From assembly GCA_029945375.1 (NCBI GenBank), contig CM057061.1, forward strand, positions 1,488,001 to 1,552,000: a stretch of 64,000 bases of DNA, given 5' to 3'. Below are positions 11,501 through 23,029 of the stretch, piece by piece. Below the pieces are notes generated by a model, which did not search any database, was not told the DNA's origin, and saw only the letters and a list, made by a program, of their open reading frames with translations. A program made the position numbers and the translations under genes. Source of the stretch: Agaricus subrufescens (lineage: Eukaryota > Basidiomycota > Agaricomycetes > Agaricales > Agaricaceae). Each line of letters begins with the position of its first letter. Within the stretch, counting starts at the first letter, position 1.

Positions 11501-13851
11501 CTCCAGCCCTTTTGTACAAGTGTCTCCAGGTATCTTACGGTAACCAGAGGACCCCATGAATGTCGTTCTGGACCCTTCACATACACCGGCGGAGATGGGT
11601 TCAGGACCAGCAGCAACACAACGACCATCTTGAAGGATAAAGTTGTAGTCGCTACGTAAAGAGTCAGAACGAGATCACCTCGATCGATACCATGTCGTTA
11701 TCCGCACCATTCAAAATCATCATCAGCGCAAGGACAGTGTTCATCATGCTCCACAGGATCCATGTACTTCTTCCCAACGTAACATTGAGCATCAGGCTTG
11801 CGTCGCTTGTACCATTGCTAAAGACGAATAGAATCAGTGGAGGTAGCAGTAATCGCGACGAGGAAATGACGTACCTTATGGCCCATAATACACTCTGAAT
11901 CACCTTTTCGAGCATACCATTGCTCAAAATCACCATCGTCACACTGTCGTCCCCGGGTAGGTTGGAAATCAAGATAAATCATAACCATTCGTCCACCACT
12001 ACCCGTGTGTTCCTTCCTGGGTATCGAACCTAGAAGCAAAAACTTTTGCGAAGTTGAGTCCGGTAATGTGACTAATGCCTGAGCGAGGATCCTTTGTCCA
12101 AAATTATACGTTTTCCTATGAGACGCACGTGTAAGTTTGACAATGGATAAGAAAAGTAAAAGGTGACCCACCAAGTTTGTCCGAGATCGAGTGAATACCG
12201 GATCTCATCCGTCACTTCTTCATCATTCACAACAACCAAAATACTTCCTTGATCACCAAATTCATATTTATGAGCGTCTCTCCGAACCATCTTCCACGTT
12301 ACACCAGCGTCGGTACTAAGGAAAGTGTCACAGTCCAAATATGGCTTCAAATACTGTCCGACCGAACCGACGCCCATAACAATTCCAGGAGCAGGCGACG
12401 AGAAAATGCGACCAAAATTATGGGGAGTCGTGACGGAGTATATGTGAAGCGAACACTTGTCTGGGTCATTGATATCGCAACCAATTGGTTTGCCATCAGA
12501 ATCTTGACTAGGCGGCTTGATTGGAGACCATGTTCGACCATCGTTATACGTGATGCGACTTTTCAAAAGCTTGTCCACCATCTTCGACTCGACATCCTTG
12601 GCATTATCCACGATGTTCGCAATACCAACACCATCAACACCATAAACTTTCTCATAGTCTACGAACCCAATCTGATTCCTGTTCGTGTCCTTCAGACTTT
12701 CAACAAAGAAAGTCCCATTTGAGTTGCTGAAAAATAGAGTACCAATTTCGCTTCTGTCATGCAATAAGACATCGACACCAAGCGAATGAGTGACACTTTC
12801 CACAATGGTATACGCGTTTTCCCGTAATCTAGCAGAAGATGCATGAGGGAAGTGAGCTTTAGCCCACGTTTTAGTGTCGATTGTCACATAGAGGAGCATC
12901 TCGCCATCAGATGCTTCGGAAACATCTTTTATGGCCACGATAGCATATTTGGACACGATAGCAAGAGCGAGAACGCCCCTCGAGTTCCTTTTCAAACCCA
13001 GATCCTCGATATTTTTGTCGTCGGCGAAGAAATCGGTACTGGAGTAGAGTCGACTAGATTCCAAAGTTCTACTACCTGCAGAGGCGGGAGTGTCGTAGGC
13101 CACGCAGTAGACAAGGTTCGGATGGGCATCATGCTTGAAGTCCTTGCTGCTATGAGCGAATTGGCAGCGAGAGGTGTCTGCTAGCATTTTCTTAGGTTCG
13201 CTGGTGAACGCATCGGTGGTGTAGTAGGTCTACGAACAGAGTTTAGTGTTGGAGCATGATACCATAATGGGTCGTGCGCACCTCATCATGACATACCCTG
13301 CCCCAGCCTTTACGGTCACAAACCATTCCTTGGTACAAAATATAACCGTATTTATCAGGATCAGAGTGGAAGGACAGTGGCTGCTGGACTTGGGCCGGGG
13401 CTACTGGGGTCTTGAAAGAACGCCATGTCCGGCCCTTGTCTTCCGTGCGATAGTGCGTAGTACCGGGAGTCAGGATGAATGCCTGTGAGATATTCGGTAA
13501 GTGAGCTCGTGTACCGGCTGAGGTAGACACACGATGCGATTATCGAATGGGTGCTCGAGAACCATCTCTGCTATGCCTCGAGGTATATCGGCCAATTCCC
13601 ATGTTTTGCCCTCATCTTGCGAGATGTAAACGTCTCCCTCAAATGCATCGTGATATACCACCGACTAGACAAGTATGAGTATAAAGATACCACAGCCTGT
13701 TAGCACGGACGCGCACCGTAGTATCATCGAAGAAAAATAAGCGAGCTGGTGTGTTTTCAAAGCGGGTGATCTTGTGGGTGGGGTCGGACTGGCCGGTGGC
13801 GAGGCCGACGAGGGCCAGCAGAGCCAGGCCCAGAGAGCGACAGCACCGCAT
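8556..13851 (-). CDS. VPS10: vacuolar protein sorting/targeting receptor VPS10 (sortilin family)
   Basis: Type I transmembrane receptor that cycles between trans-Golgi and endosome and delivers vacuolar hydrolases such as carboxypeptidase Y (family knowledge). Start chosen at 13851, giving the signal peptide [20 protein letters not shown]. Two luminal VPS10 domains follow. Domain 1 (about 13.7-12.0 kb) has Asp-box repeats [24 protein letters not shown] and SLDLGQTW, and the block SNSNGTFF...CSLHIYSVT. Domain 2 (about 11.9-9.2 kb) has [16 protein letters not shown] and STDEGLNW. Near the end come a membrane span ([21 protein letters not shown], about 8870-8930) and an acidic tail ending [10 protein letters not shown], typical of fungal VPS10. 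The stop is at 8556-8558. Many short introns interrupt the gene; I did not fix every junction. Expected length is near 1500 residues. No disabling change was seen. Confidence 0.92.
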
Positions 13852-14253
13852 GGCGAGGACTTTTGGGGAGGATTTCCGGGACACGTAGTCGTCGCGGAGC
13901 GCAGCCAACAACACCGCCCGTGACACCCATCATGGACTATTCGCACAGCCACTGATCCAAACCTTCCATTGAAAGTTTGTGTGGAAAACATATGTATTAA
14001 CACAATCGGGCCCTAGCATAACTATAGTTACAATTACTTGCTTCTTTATACTATGTTTATATGAAAGCGAATGGGAGGCCTACAACGAACTTCGGATAAA
14101 AAAAACCCCATTGAACTAGACTGCGATGGTCTCAACTGTGAAAACAGATTTTTCGGAATGTGACTCTTTTTCCCCCGTCATCAAAAGAAATGGCCTAGGG
14201 AAGGTAGTTTTGACATCACGAGAAGCGGCAAAAGGATCAAGTGTCGAGGAGTA
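13852..14253. other. VPS10 upstream region
   Basis: Lies between the VPS10 start and the stop of the next minus-strand gene, so it should hold the VPS10 promoter and the 3' untranslated region of that neighbour. A run of A residues occurs near 14098. No reading frame is supported. Confidence 0.4.
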
Positions 14254-14693
14254 TCACCAATTTTCAGGATCACTCTCGTCGTTACTGCTGGTAGTGTGCC
14301 GCTCTACACACCTGGCAGCACACCTCTGACCCATTTTCCGCCGCCGCCGAAGACAAGCGAACACAATAAGAAAAATGACGCCGACAAGGATAGTTCCAAT
14401 AGCTACGAAGGTCGCTCCGACGGCGACTTTGTTACTCCAGAAGCTAAATATGATCAATTTAAAACAGGGGTTATGTCGTATTAGCGCAGAACACCGTACC
14501 GAGATTCTGGCGGGTCGCTGGAGACCGAGGGTGATGGAATATTTTGATCAGTTGAGGGCGACGATGGTAGAGATGACGATGTGGGGGCCACAATGGTGGA
14601 TGGTGGTAGAACAGATACGCTCGAGATTTCTGTAGGGAGTCCAGAAACAGTGCTGGATGATAGAAGGACTGGACGGGCCAATGTACCCCTGTA
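14254..14693 (-). CDS. small single-pass membrane protein with Ser/Thr/Pro-rich ectodomain (5' exon unresolved)
   Basis: Two exons are supported on the minus strand: about 14693-14500 and 14443-14254, joined by a 56-nt GT-AG intron in phase 2. The first exon encodes a serine/threonine/proline-rich stretch (for example SSLPSSPSTDQNIPSPSVSS). The second encodes a strongly hydrophobic helix (VGATFVAIGTILVGVIFLIV) followed by a basic stop-transfer CLRRRRK and a tail ending SSNDESDPENW. That layout (O-glycosylated stalk, one helix, short cytosolic tail) resembles fungal wall-sensor or mid2-like proteins, but no cysteine-rich domain is visible. An acceptor AG precedes 14693, so an upstream exon is expected near 14745-14800; I could not settle its start. 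Confidence 0.5.
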
Positions 14694-14705
14694 ACAATGA
14701 ACCAT

Positions 14706-16407
14706 TACTTTTCATATTAGATTAAATCAAAGTGAAGGCACTTACATGGAAGGAGAGAGATGTTTAATGCTAATACTGGGGGTGAAAATCCGGAAAGGAC
14801 ATAAAGAAAGAGCTTCCTAGGACTTTAATTATACAGCGAGGGCTGAATGATTATAAGCGATTATGAAAGCACAGCTCGGGCGTTTTCTAGCGGCGATACC
14901 TTATATATGAGGTGAGCATTCGCTTGACACAAATATTTTGCCCTTCAATCAGCCGCATTACAAGGCTAGACAGGAGTTAGAAGACAAATGAATGCTCAAA
15001 ATGACACCTGCATTTTGATTCTAGCGTAAATTAAATTTAAAGCAAGGGCGCCCGGTGCCTCGATTTTCGAAATGATGCCCTCACCCTTTCCTCTGGTGCT
15101 CCCCTGGCAGGGGCCTGCTTAGCATCCTTTGCGTCACAGGACACACAAAATTGACTTCCAACGCTAAAAACTTACATGATCAGCCACTTTCTCATTGTCT
15201 TTACGATTCACTCTGTCAACTCACTTCGCTTTATTCTTAATGCCTCCTTCAAAGTCCGCGAAATTTGTCTAGAAGGGTGAGCGCGACAAGCCTGGGAAGG
15301 AGGTTACCGGCCTGCAGACATGTTGCGTAGCTTGGGCGGCCTAAAGTCTCGTGATCGCAAATGCTATTTTTATCATCGTTTCATAAAAATCATTGTCGTC
15401 AACCTTGTTTATCATGCACAAGACAAGCCCGGAGACCCTTATCGACGAGAAATATCATTCCAATCCATATATCAGGCTACCAACAGCGCTGGTACATCGG
15501 CCCTGAGCATGGTCCACAGGCCAAGTCGCGAGTTTTCAAACAAGAGTCAGGTAAATTATTCTATCAAATCACCACTCATCAGATCGATGTTAAGACGAAA
15601 GAAGTTGTTTCTTTGAATGTTGACGAGCGGATCCAAACTGGTCATGATCGCCTCTCGAAATTGCATGATCCTCTGGTTCTCTTGCTCGACGTAGAGAGCT
15701 CTCCTCAAGTCGTGCCAAAAAATCTGAGCTCTCTCATTAGTCGTAATAGAATCATTCGAGAAATCGGGTGGGCTAGTGAAGGTGTGAGAAAGCTTCGACC
15801 AATAAACTTTATTTTGTCAGGTTCCCCACTGATGTACTACTAGTAGGAGATAACTTCATGTCGGTAGAAGAGAGCAGATTCTTGAACGAGCAGCTTCACG
15901 GTCGGGAACAGCGGCTCTCAACGGACATTCAAGGAAACGTATGCATTAAAGCGGCGGATACGAAGGATAGAGTAAAGATAGAGATGTAGACTTGAGACAA
16001 GAACCACGTCTATGAGTCAAAGCAATAGCCTCGAGGCTTCCATGCTCCTACCCAGCCCCACCGTGTGCCGAATATTGCCGCGTAAACACGGACAAACGCA
16101 ATGCAGCCTGCGATCTTAATGTGGCGAGGAGATATCACCGATGGCTGTTGAGGTACTGTGTGGATATCATATCCCGCCACAAACCAGCATTCGTATCACC
16201 TTGGCTCATCACTAAGTCGGTGAAGAGATGAGAACATTGTGCGCATAACTGTAAATTCTATTATAACCGCCAAGATAACGCAAAGAGACTGTAACATGTA
16301 CATAGGAACATAAAACATGGAATAATGATGATAGAGCACAGTGCAGATACTATTACAGATGATAATTTATAAATGCCAGGTTTGATGCAAACGCCATATT
16401 TTCTTTT
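14706..16407. other. intergenic; one unassigned plus-strand frame
   Basis: A 160-codon plus-strand frame at 15361-15843 and an overlapping 98-codon frame at 15320-15616 show no domain I recognise and no splice-supported extension. A short ATG frame starting MPPSKSAKFV near 15240 stops after ten codons. This could be a decayed gene, but evidence is weak. Nothing else is supported. Confidence 0.3.
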
Positions 16408-17108
16408 TTAGAAATCAACGGCGACGTCCGCTTGCCAGACACCATCTCCGATACTATAGAGAGCCACAAGAAAGATTTTTTCGAATGGAATTTTATTTTG
16501 ATTGATCTGCCATTGGGCATTTGTCGTAGACGATTTTTGTGCAAGCTGTCAATTCCAATTAATATAAATGTAACATTACCAAAGTAAGGGAATATAACTC
16601 ACATCCACAAACGACCAGAATTGCATGGCGATGCTCGCCCCGAGCTGACCTCGTGACATAGCCGGGCTAGCAGGCATACTCTGCACAAAGTTCAAATGTT
16701 CATATCCGGTCCACTATAACAAAAAAAAACAAATCAGTTCAATTTCTCGATCTCGAGTTCGGAATAAAAATAGGGTAAACTCACCATGATCCGTAAATTG
16801 ATCTTTCCAATTCCGGTTTGGGACAACACTTGGTCGTTTGCGCCGGTCACCATCTGACTGATAGCATTTTGTGACCGGGCACTAAAGTCGGCCAAAGAAA
16901 CTCCTTGCCCGGCTTGACCAATATAGTCAAATCCAATAGGTCCGCAAATAGGTCCACTAGAAACTTTGCAAGTGGACTGAGGAACACGGCGGCGGCGGGT
17001 AGAGGCAAATTGGGAGGGAGGTGGTGAGAGTGCACCGGAGAGCGAAGAATAAGATGAAATTTGAGAAGGGAAAATGGGAGAGTGGATAGAGTTGTGGTAG
17101 CGGGACAT
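16408..17108 (-). CDS. unrecognised family (here called SYS family), copy P2
   Basis: Three exons by eye: 17108-16785 (324 nt), 16713-16603 (111 nt) and 16545-16408 (138 nt), giving 190 residues. Both introns are phase 0 with GT-AG. Conserved blocks: N-terminal HNSIHSPIFPSQISSYSSLS, then RRRRVPQSTCK, the core GFDYIGQAGQGVSLADFSAR with SQNAISQM and GANDQVL, exon 2 starting W-x-GYEH and ending FWSFVD, and C-terminal LVALYSIGDGVWQADVAVDF. No signal peptide or membrane helix is evident. A TATA-like TATAAA lies on the minus strand at 17237-17232, about 125 nt before the ATG. I do not recognise the family. Two more intact copies and one dead copy lie within 11 kb. Confidence 0.75.
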
Positions 17109-19103
17109 GATAAAACACAGTTAGAGTTTTAGGAGTTTAGACTTTTCCCGGTGTGACTTGGACTGGTGGCTGAGACTGCTTGCTCGAGAAACTCGAAGTT
17201 GTTGTTGGTTTACCCGCAGTTCCATCCATGATTTATACGAACTTGTTTTCTTAGACATCTTCCAAAGTACGTTGGCGGACTCCTTCACTTGTGCAAACAT
17301 TGTGAGCACTGTGAACGACGATGGAGGGGAGGGCGGGCCCTTGAGGGTTTGATGTGATTAGCGGGAGTGTGATTTTCGTCGAGGGCACGAAAAAGGAAAT
17401 TCTACGAGTGTGAAAAATTGAACCGGCCTCTACTGGTTGAAGTGAAATACTCCGGAACTCAATAGGCGGGGTCGAACACGAACCAGTCAGCTCACTACAT
17501 ACGGTAAAGCCCAGCTGTGATATGATGTGATTATAGCTTAGCCGATCAGCCTCGTTTTTGATCAAGATCAAACACGGATGGAGTAAGCTTTACCACTCCC
17601 AAATCACCCCAAGGCTTGCTCTGTGAAGAGCGAAACAGCGTGTAGTACAGAGGGTCGAATGCCGAAGGCCTTAAGCTTCGGCTTTGAACCGTAACTCCAC
17701 GTTAAGTGACTGATGTCAGTATATCTATTGAGGATCGTCAGATTATCCTGACTCATCTCGTTCACATTTTCTTTCGGTCGTAATTGTAGGGTGACCGAAG
17801 ACATTTGCATATTATATAAACTGACTAAAGAAAACATGGATGCACTCATATTCAACAGGCCACACCAATGAGGGAAAGACCAAAAAGACTCCGATGTGAT
17901 AGATGTGCTACGATAAGGATGCTCCCGACCACGAGGCTGATGGTGACACGAGGACTTAAGTGACGAGTTAACTTCACATCTTGTTTTCCCACTCCTGGTT
18001 CAACTGTCGGCAGTTCCGTAAACCAAACCAACGGCCTTCCCCATTAGAGTTGTGATTCTGCCCAAGGCGGGGCCCCTCTCTCAATCACCCGAATAATGCA
18101 GAATGATCCTCACCGAGGGCCCAATGGAAGGCAAATCCCTGCTGCGATTAAACTTTGATTGTCACCTTGCTCAATGTTGTATATACGTATCCGCGGAAGG
18201 AGGAACATTTGATCTGGTATAGCAGGATTGCTGACTTACAGTCGTAGGTACTCTGATTTTCGAGCAGAATCAGGCTGGGTATGAGAAAACTCCCGTTTGA
18301 CTGAGCTTCAACCTAACTCTATACATGTATGTGATCATTCGGAAAGCCTCCCTCCGACCCTCTACGATCTGTAAACTTCAGGGGGTTCACCCGCTCAAAT
18401 ATTTCTATTTTGGGCTTCCACTGATCAGCGGCATACCACTGTGAAGGTACTCCGCCGCCAAGCTGAAATTAATCCAGTCACTTTGAGAAGTAATCTCGAA
18501 TGTGTTCCTAGTACGACAATTGAGCTTACTAGTGTCATACAAGCTTATCTAATAGGCATTCGATAGGTTGTTAGGTGGTGCCTGCCTCCATGTTAGCATT
18601 AACGTGCGCCTCTGCGCCCCGTATCAGTCATATGCCAGGATCACCGGAGCAATCTTGTGATTTTTAGCGTTCAAGGGAGGAAAAGACACTAGTAGGGTCT
18701 AGTCTGGAACCAAAAATTTCTAATCAGATGACCCATCTGCTTGGTATGTCGGATTGATCTCATATACTTTCCGGCCTTTTGGCCATCCTTGAGAAGCCAC
18801 ATCAGATAAATCACCTAGTAACCTTCTCATCGATGCCATCGGTTGATGAGAAAGAATAATTATTGTCACATGCAATCCTCGGGCACAGTGTATATCCAAA
18901 CATTTCTGCAAGCTTTAGGTCCTGCGGGCCCGAAGGGTATTTCCTTCTGGCGTCGAAGCTACTCCGCAGGGAAATATTGGGAGGCTAATCATCTATCAAG
19001 TCTGTACACCACTAACTCGGCACAATTTTGTTATCTTAGTTGTAACATGCACCTTATTTCCGTTGTGCATCCACGCCTCTGAGCACACTGACATATCAGG
19101 TAT
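17109..19103. other. intergenic, no supported gene
   Basis: The start of this stretch is the P2 promoter. Scattered short frames on both strands (for example minus 17604-17855 and 18720-18911) carry no recognisable domain, and I see no splice-supported gene. The content looks like ordinary non-coding or decayed DNA. Confidence 0.4.
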
Positions 19104-19560
19104 TTAGAAATCAGGAATGATTTCATACAACCATTCCTTCATCCCATTATGCCAATAGCTCCGAAATGGTTCCATTCTCGCTGTCAGTCGAAAGCGTTTG
19201 ACGCCCACAGAGGTTATCGGCCAGATCATATCGCCGAATGGCATTCCGGCCATCACCCACACTAATTCGTGAAACCTGATGGGGAACAATGTCTGTCACC
19301 TTCTTGTCGAGGTGATGTTGGAGCCAGTTCGTAGGTTCTGATGACATATAGATGTATAGTAAGCCTAGCCCACCTTCCTCTTCCCCGTCAGCCCTTAGTT
19401 TCTTCAGTAGGTTCTCCACTTGATGCCCTCAATAACAGCGATGAACAATTGACCCAAACCGTTCTTTCGGATTCTTCAAAGTAGACGTCTTACAAGTAGT
19501 GCAGAAGACCCGGAGCATCTCCCTGATCATGTTTGCTTATTGGTTTGCCTCGGGAATCGG
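19104..19560 (-). other. possible gene remnant, unrecognised
   Basis: Two overlapping minus-strand frames have protein-like composition: one with GGLGLLYIYMSSEPTNWLQ (19419-19147) and one with MAGMPFGDMIWPITSVGVK ending YEIIPDF (19289-19104). They could be two pieces of one protein separated by an unnoticed intron or a frameshift, with stop TAA at 19104-19106. I do not recognise the product. Confidence that this is a working gene is low. Confidence 0.22.
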
Positions 19561-19898
19561 GTAGAATCGCCTGTTCTATATCTATCTGTAATGCCCTAGT
19601 GCCATATCGATCCGGCGAATGACCCTATCACACTGGCAGAGAATCAAGTGATTATCCCTGACTAAACCTTCCATCTTTATTACCTTCAATAACGCTACGA
19701 ATCAAGTACAAACGAGGCAGCATTGTGATAAGACCAAGGAAGGGCTCGTCACCTGCGAGCTAGCGTCAGACAAACTTTCCTTTTTGAGATGTGAAGTTCT
19801 TCGCAGGGCACTGTGACAAGTATCCATTCACAACCCTGGTGAAGGTGTGAAGTAATGGTGATTGTGGCACACGGGTTTATCGAGGCCCGTCCTTGGAG

Positions 19899-19907
19899 TA
19901 TATATAA
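19899..19907 (+). promoter_or_regulatory. TATA-like box of P1
   Basis: TATATATAA about 100 nt before the ATG at 20006. It is followed by a pyrimidine-rich leader (CTACCTTCGACTACCCTCTA) typical of well-expressed fungal genes. The paralogues P2 and P3 have similar boxes at comparable distances. Confidence 0.5.
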
Positions 19908-20005
19908 TCCATTGACCACTAGCATTTTGGAAATCAACACCCAGCTTCATTTCTAGTCTACCTTCGACTACCCTCTACAAACTACCTCTATCCCCACTCA
20001 AACTC

Positions 20006-20746
20006 ATGGCTGCTTACTGTTGCACTGCTTCGTTTCACACGGGGCTTCATCCCTCCCAGATATCGACCTATTCTTCTCTAGCTGGTGCTCTGACACCTGT
20101 GACACCTCCCTCTCAATTCTCCTCTCCCAGTCGGCGCAGAGTGCCTCAGACTGCATGCAAGAAAGTCACCAACCCCGTCTTTGAACCAATCGCTTTCGAT
20201 TATTTCGAGCAATCGAGGCAAGGTGTCGCCCTCAGAGAGTTCACAGTCAAAAGTCAGACGGGCATCAACCAGATCCTCTCTGGAGCTAATGAACCCGTGC
20301 TGGCTACTGCAGGCCTTCATAAAATGGACCTACGGATCACGGTAAGCCTGACATTGCTTACTTTGCCGGATACCTGAGCCTGACTATATCCTCGTTGTTC
20401 TAGTGGGTCGGTTATGAGCATATGGGATCATCATTCAGTTTCCCCGTCTCCCGAACAACAACGAAGGGCCACCTAGTCGCACAAATCGCCAAATTTCTCC
20501 GGGTCTTCTGTGAGGTAAGCTTCCTATACCATCAACCCTCCACTATCTGTAGATTGACTTTCCTCTCTCTCCGTTTGATAGGATGCCAGGGCATCATCAT
20601 CCTCTGTACCCTCTTGGCGCATTGCTCCTGAAGCCATCTCATTCGAACAACTTTATCTTGTCGGTCTCTACAGTTTTGGTGGTACTGTCTGCCAAGTAGA
20701 CCTTGCCATCGATCCAGCACCGGAACCGAAGCTCATGAAAGCATGA
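20006..20746 (+). CDS. unrecognised family (SYS family), copy P1
   Basis: Three exons by eye: 20006-20341 (336 nt), 20404-20514 (111 nt) and 20582-20746 (165 nt), giving 203 residues. Intron positions and phases match P2 and P3, and exon 2 has the same 111-nt length. Conserved blocks: SQISTYSSLAGAL, RRRVPQTACK, AFDYFEQSRQGVALREF, GANEPVL, WVGYEHMG and LYLVGLYSFGGTVCQVDLAI. This copy is the most divergent: exon 2 ends FLRVFCE where the others have LWSFVD or FWSFVD, and there is a 10-residue C-terminal extension (PAPEPKLMKA). It lies on the opposite strand from the other copies. Function unknown. Confidence 0.75.
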
Positions 20747-21927
20747 GCCGCGGTTTCTGTCACACCTGCATTTTGGTTTCCCTTGCCCCTCACCTCAATA
20801 CCCTTCTGTTTCATCCCAGATACGACTTCCTCATATGCTCCTCTCTTTTGATCCATTGGGGCACTTTTAATCCAATATAAGTTATTGCAGTCCTGTAGCT
20901 ATGTCTCAACAGCATCTCATGTGTTTCTACTGTCCACTTAATGAACACGGACATTCCTGTACAATCCTCATTAAATTACGAAAGAGAAAAATAAAACCAA
21001 TGTAAATTTTTCATCAAACACGTGTCGAAGTATATATTGAGCAAACGTCACAAGGAAAAATGAAAACATGTATGTATGAAATCTCGGAGTTTGTGGATGT
21101 CTAGATTGGAACCCTTCTTCATCCAAGATCGTTCAAATTGAGACTGTTTATGGAAAAAATGGTGCAGTTGAGTACCCTTATGCGGAGAATCTTCCGATCT
21201 AGGGGATGATAGTTGATCCTTACGGAGGTTCCGAGGGGAAGGACGGTTGGTACTTTCGGACCTGTGTGTAGGACAAAATGAGGGTGCAAATGTAATGGCA
21301 GGTAACTTTCTAGAAAAAGACGAAGGTGAGAGGACTTATATGACGATGCAAAGTTTCACAAATGGCATTTGCGCAGCATGATATGTTCTAATGTCTTGCG
21401 TTAAAAAGTTGTCGGCATTTGAGCTGCCCATGTTCATCGCAACCGCTGTCAAACTCGTGATTACACTCCGCATGATTGAATGATCCACTAAATGAGAGGG
21501 GAAGGATACTCATAGGTTATAAATCGGTCTTAAGAAATCCAAACTCGGTATTGTAACCGATAAATCCAATGCCTCGTGCAGAGTTAAGAAGTTTCAGGTC
21601 GATGGTTGAACAAATGAGATCCCCCAAGAGTGGCCGACCTAACTATTTTGATGGGACCCTGTTTGTGTATCTTAAGCACGGCGGTCGATATTCGGGTACC
21701 ATTGAATACATCTCTATCGTCAGTTTCGAGGATATGGGGTGGAAACTGCTATAGTATGCGAATGTGCAGTACAACATCCTTACGAATGAACCATGCAGCA
21801 CGGTGATAGAAGCAACCACGCAACAACTACGCTGATAGGGACCACCCTCTTTTTCCTCCGCAGTAAAATCCTGACCTTCTTATAGGATGAAAAAAGCAGA
21901 TGACATTTCGAAAGTCATGTTTTGACG
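20747..21927. other. intergenic, no supported gene
   Basis: Holds the 3' flank of P1 and the 3' flank of RPC25, which are convergent. A 61-codon plus-strand frame at 21569-21754 has no recognisable features. Nothing else seen. Confidence 0.45.
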
Positions 21928-22877
21928 TCATCCCTCTTCCATGGCATCATCTTCTTCCCCTGTTTGCTTGGCTTCTAGCCACCAAGCGACTGGACCCAGC
22001 CCTTGTTCCGCTATGGAACACTAGTAGATATATCAGGATGTGTGACAAGGGTCTGTAGAAAAGGACTGTAGAATCTCACTATGATGTTATAGGGAGCTCT
22101 CTTCGGGTCCCTCACGACCTGAACACCTTCAGCCATTTTAGGAGGACCGGGTTCGTCATCGTAGAAGTCTTCAGCCTCGACACGGACGCGAAGGACTTCT
22201 CCTTGGTCGATGTACATTCGATCGGTTACTGGAGAGTCTAGAAGCTGTTGCGATGTCGTTACTTCGGAGTCCTCTCCCGGCGGAAGCCAGAAATGAGCGC
22301 GTTCATTAGAATCGCTGGTTGTGGCAACGACTTAGATAAGAAAAGGTTTTCAGCGACGGGAACGATGACACACAAAGTTGATGGCTGGGGAAGATAAGCA
22401 GTAGGGATATATATGTCGTCAAAAAACCCCATGGTCACTTGAGGGACGTCAGCAAGAGAATAACATCAGATGGAAGATGGAGACAAACAGCGTATCCCGT
22501 CCTCGTCGGAGGATTTGACCTTGCCGATGATGACTTCCGAAATGAATGGCCTGAAGATGACCATGCGGAAAACAACTACCACATGTTAGTTCCGTATACG
22601 AAGAGCTGCGATCTGGATTACTTTTATACCAGAGACATCCGTCTCCGTACCGCACCTTGCCTTCACCGACCTGTGTCAGGTCGAATACGCAGATGCACAG
22701 TCCGATGTCGTGAAGAACGCGGTTGGCGTATTTTTTGTTCAGCTCAGCAGTAATGGCCTCATCCGCGGGCACAGCGAACTGCGATGGCTGGACCGCCACC
22801 GTGTCCTGCGCAGAACTGGTCAGCCGCGCTCATTCTGTCATGACTTTACCCACCTTGATGATGGACAGGGAAAACAT
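21928..22877 (-). CDS. RPC25: DNA-directed RNA polymerase III subunit Rpc25 (RPC8)
   Basis: Homologue of yeast Rpc25/human POLR3H, the Rpb7-like stalk subunit needed for Pol III initiation. The gene has five GT-AG introns; exon 1 (22877-22854) encodes MFSLSIIK. The joined reading runs DTVAVQPSQFAVPADEAI, the SHS2/RPB7 N-terminal part with YANRVLHDIGLCICVFDL and GDGCLWYK, then IFRPFISEVIIGKV, the OB-fold part LTMGFFDDIYIP, HFWLPPGEDSEV and DRMYIDQGEVLRVRVEAEDF, and the conserved C-terminal SIAEQGLGPVAWWLEAKQTG with stop at 21928-21930. Estimated length is near 225 residues, normal for the family. One donor is GTTTGT and is needed to keep the phase at GIR/LTMG. The gene shares a short divergent upstream region with the mitochondrial carrier. 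Confidence 0.9.
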
Positions 22878-23029
22878 CGACCCGGCCTTATCCGCAAAAT
22901 TAATAGTTAATTTTGACACCACGTGACCCGAATAAAATTCCTTCGGCTCCTTTTTTGCGTTGCTCTCCACACCGTTGGAGACATTCCTGGAAATTCTCTT
23001 CAATTTCACAGAAATCCTAGCGCGGCGCG
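22878..23029. promoter_or_regulatory. shared divergent promoter of RPC25 and RIM2-like gene
   Basis: Only 152 nt separate the two start codons (22877 minus, 23030 plus), so the core promoters of both genes and both leaders must lie here. No clear TATA box is visible. The sequence has A/T-rich blocks near 22895-22915 (TTAATAGTTAATTTTG) and a CACGTGAC element near 22920, an E-box-like palindrome. Confidence 0.5.

Noticed and set aside
12249..12722. 157-codon plus-strand frame and others opposite the VPS10 gene
   Set aside because: They are antisense shadows of well-supported VPS10 exons and have no recognisable domain.
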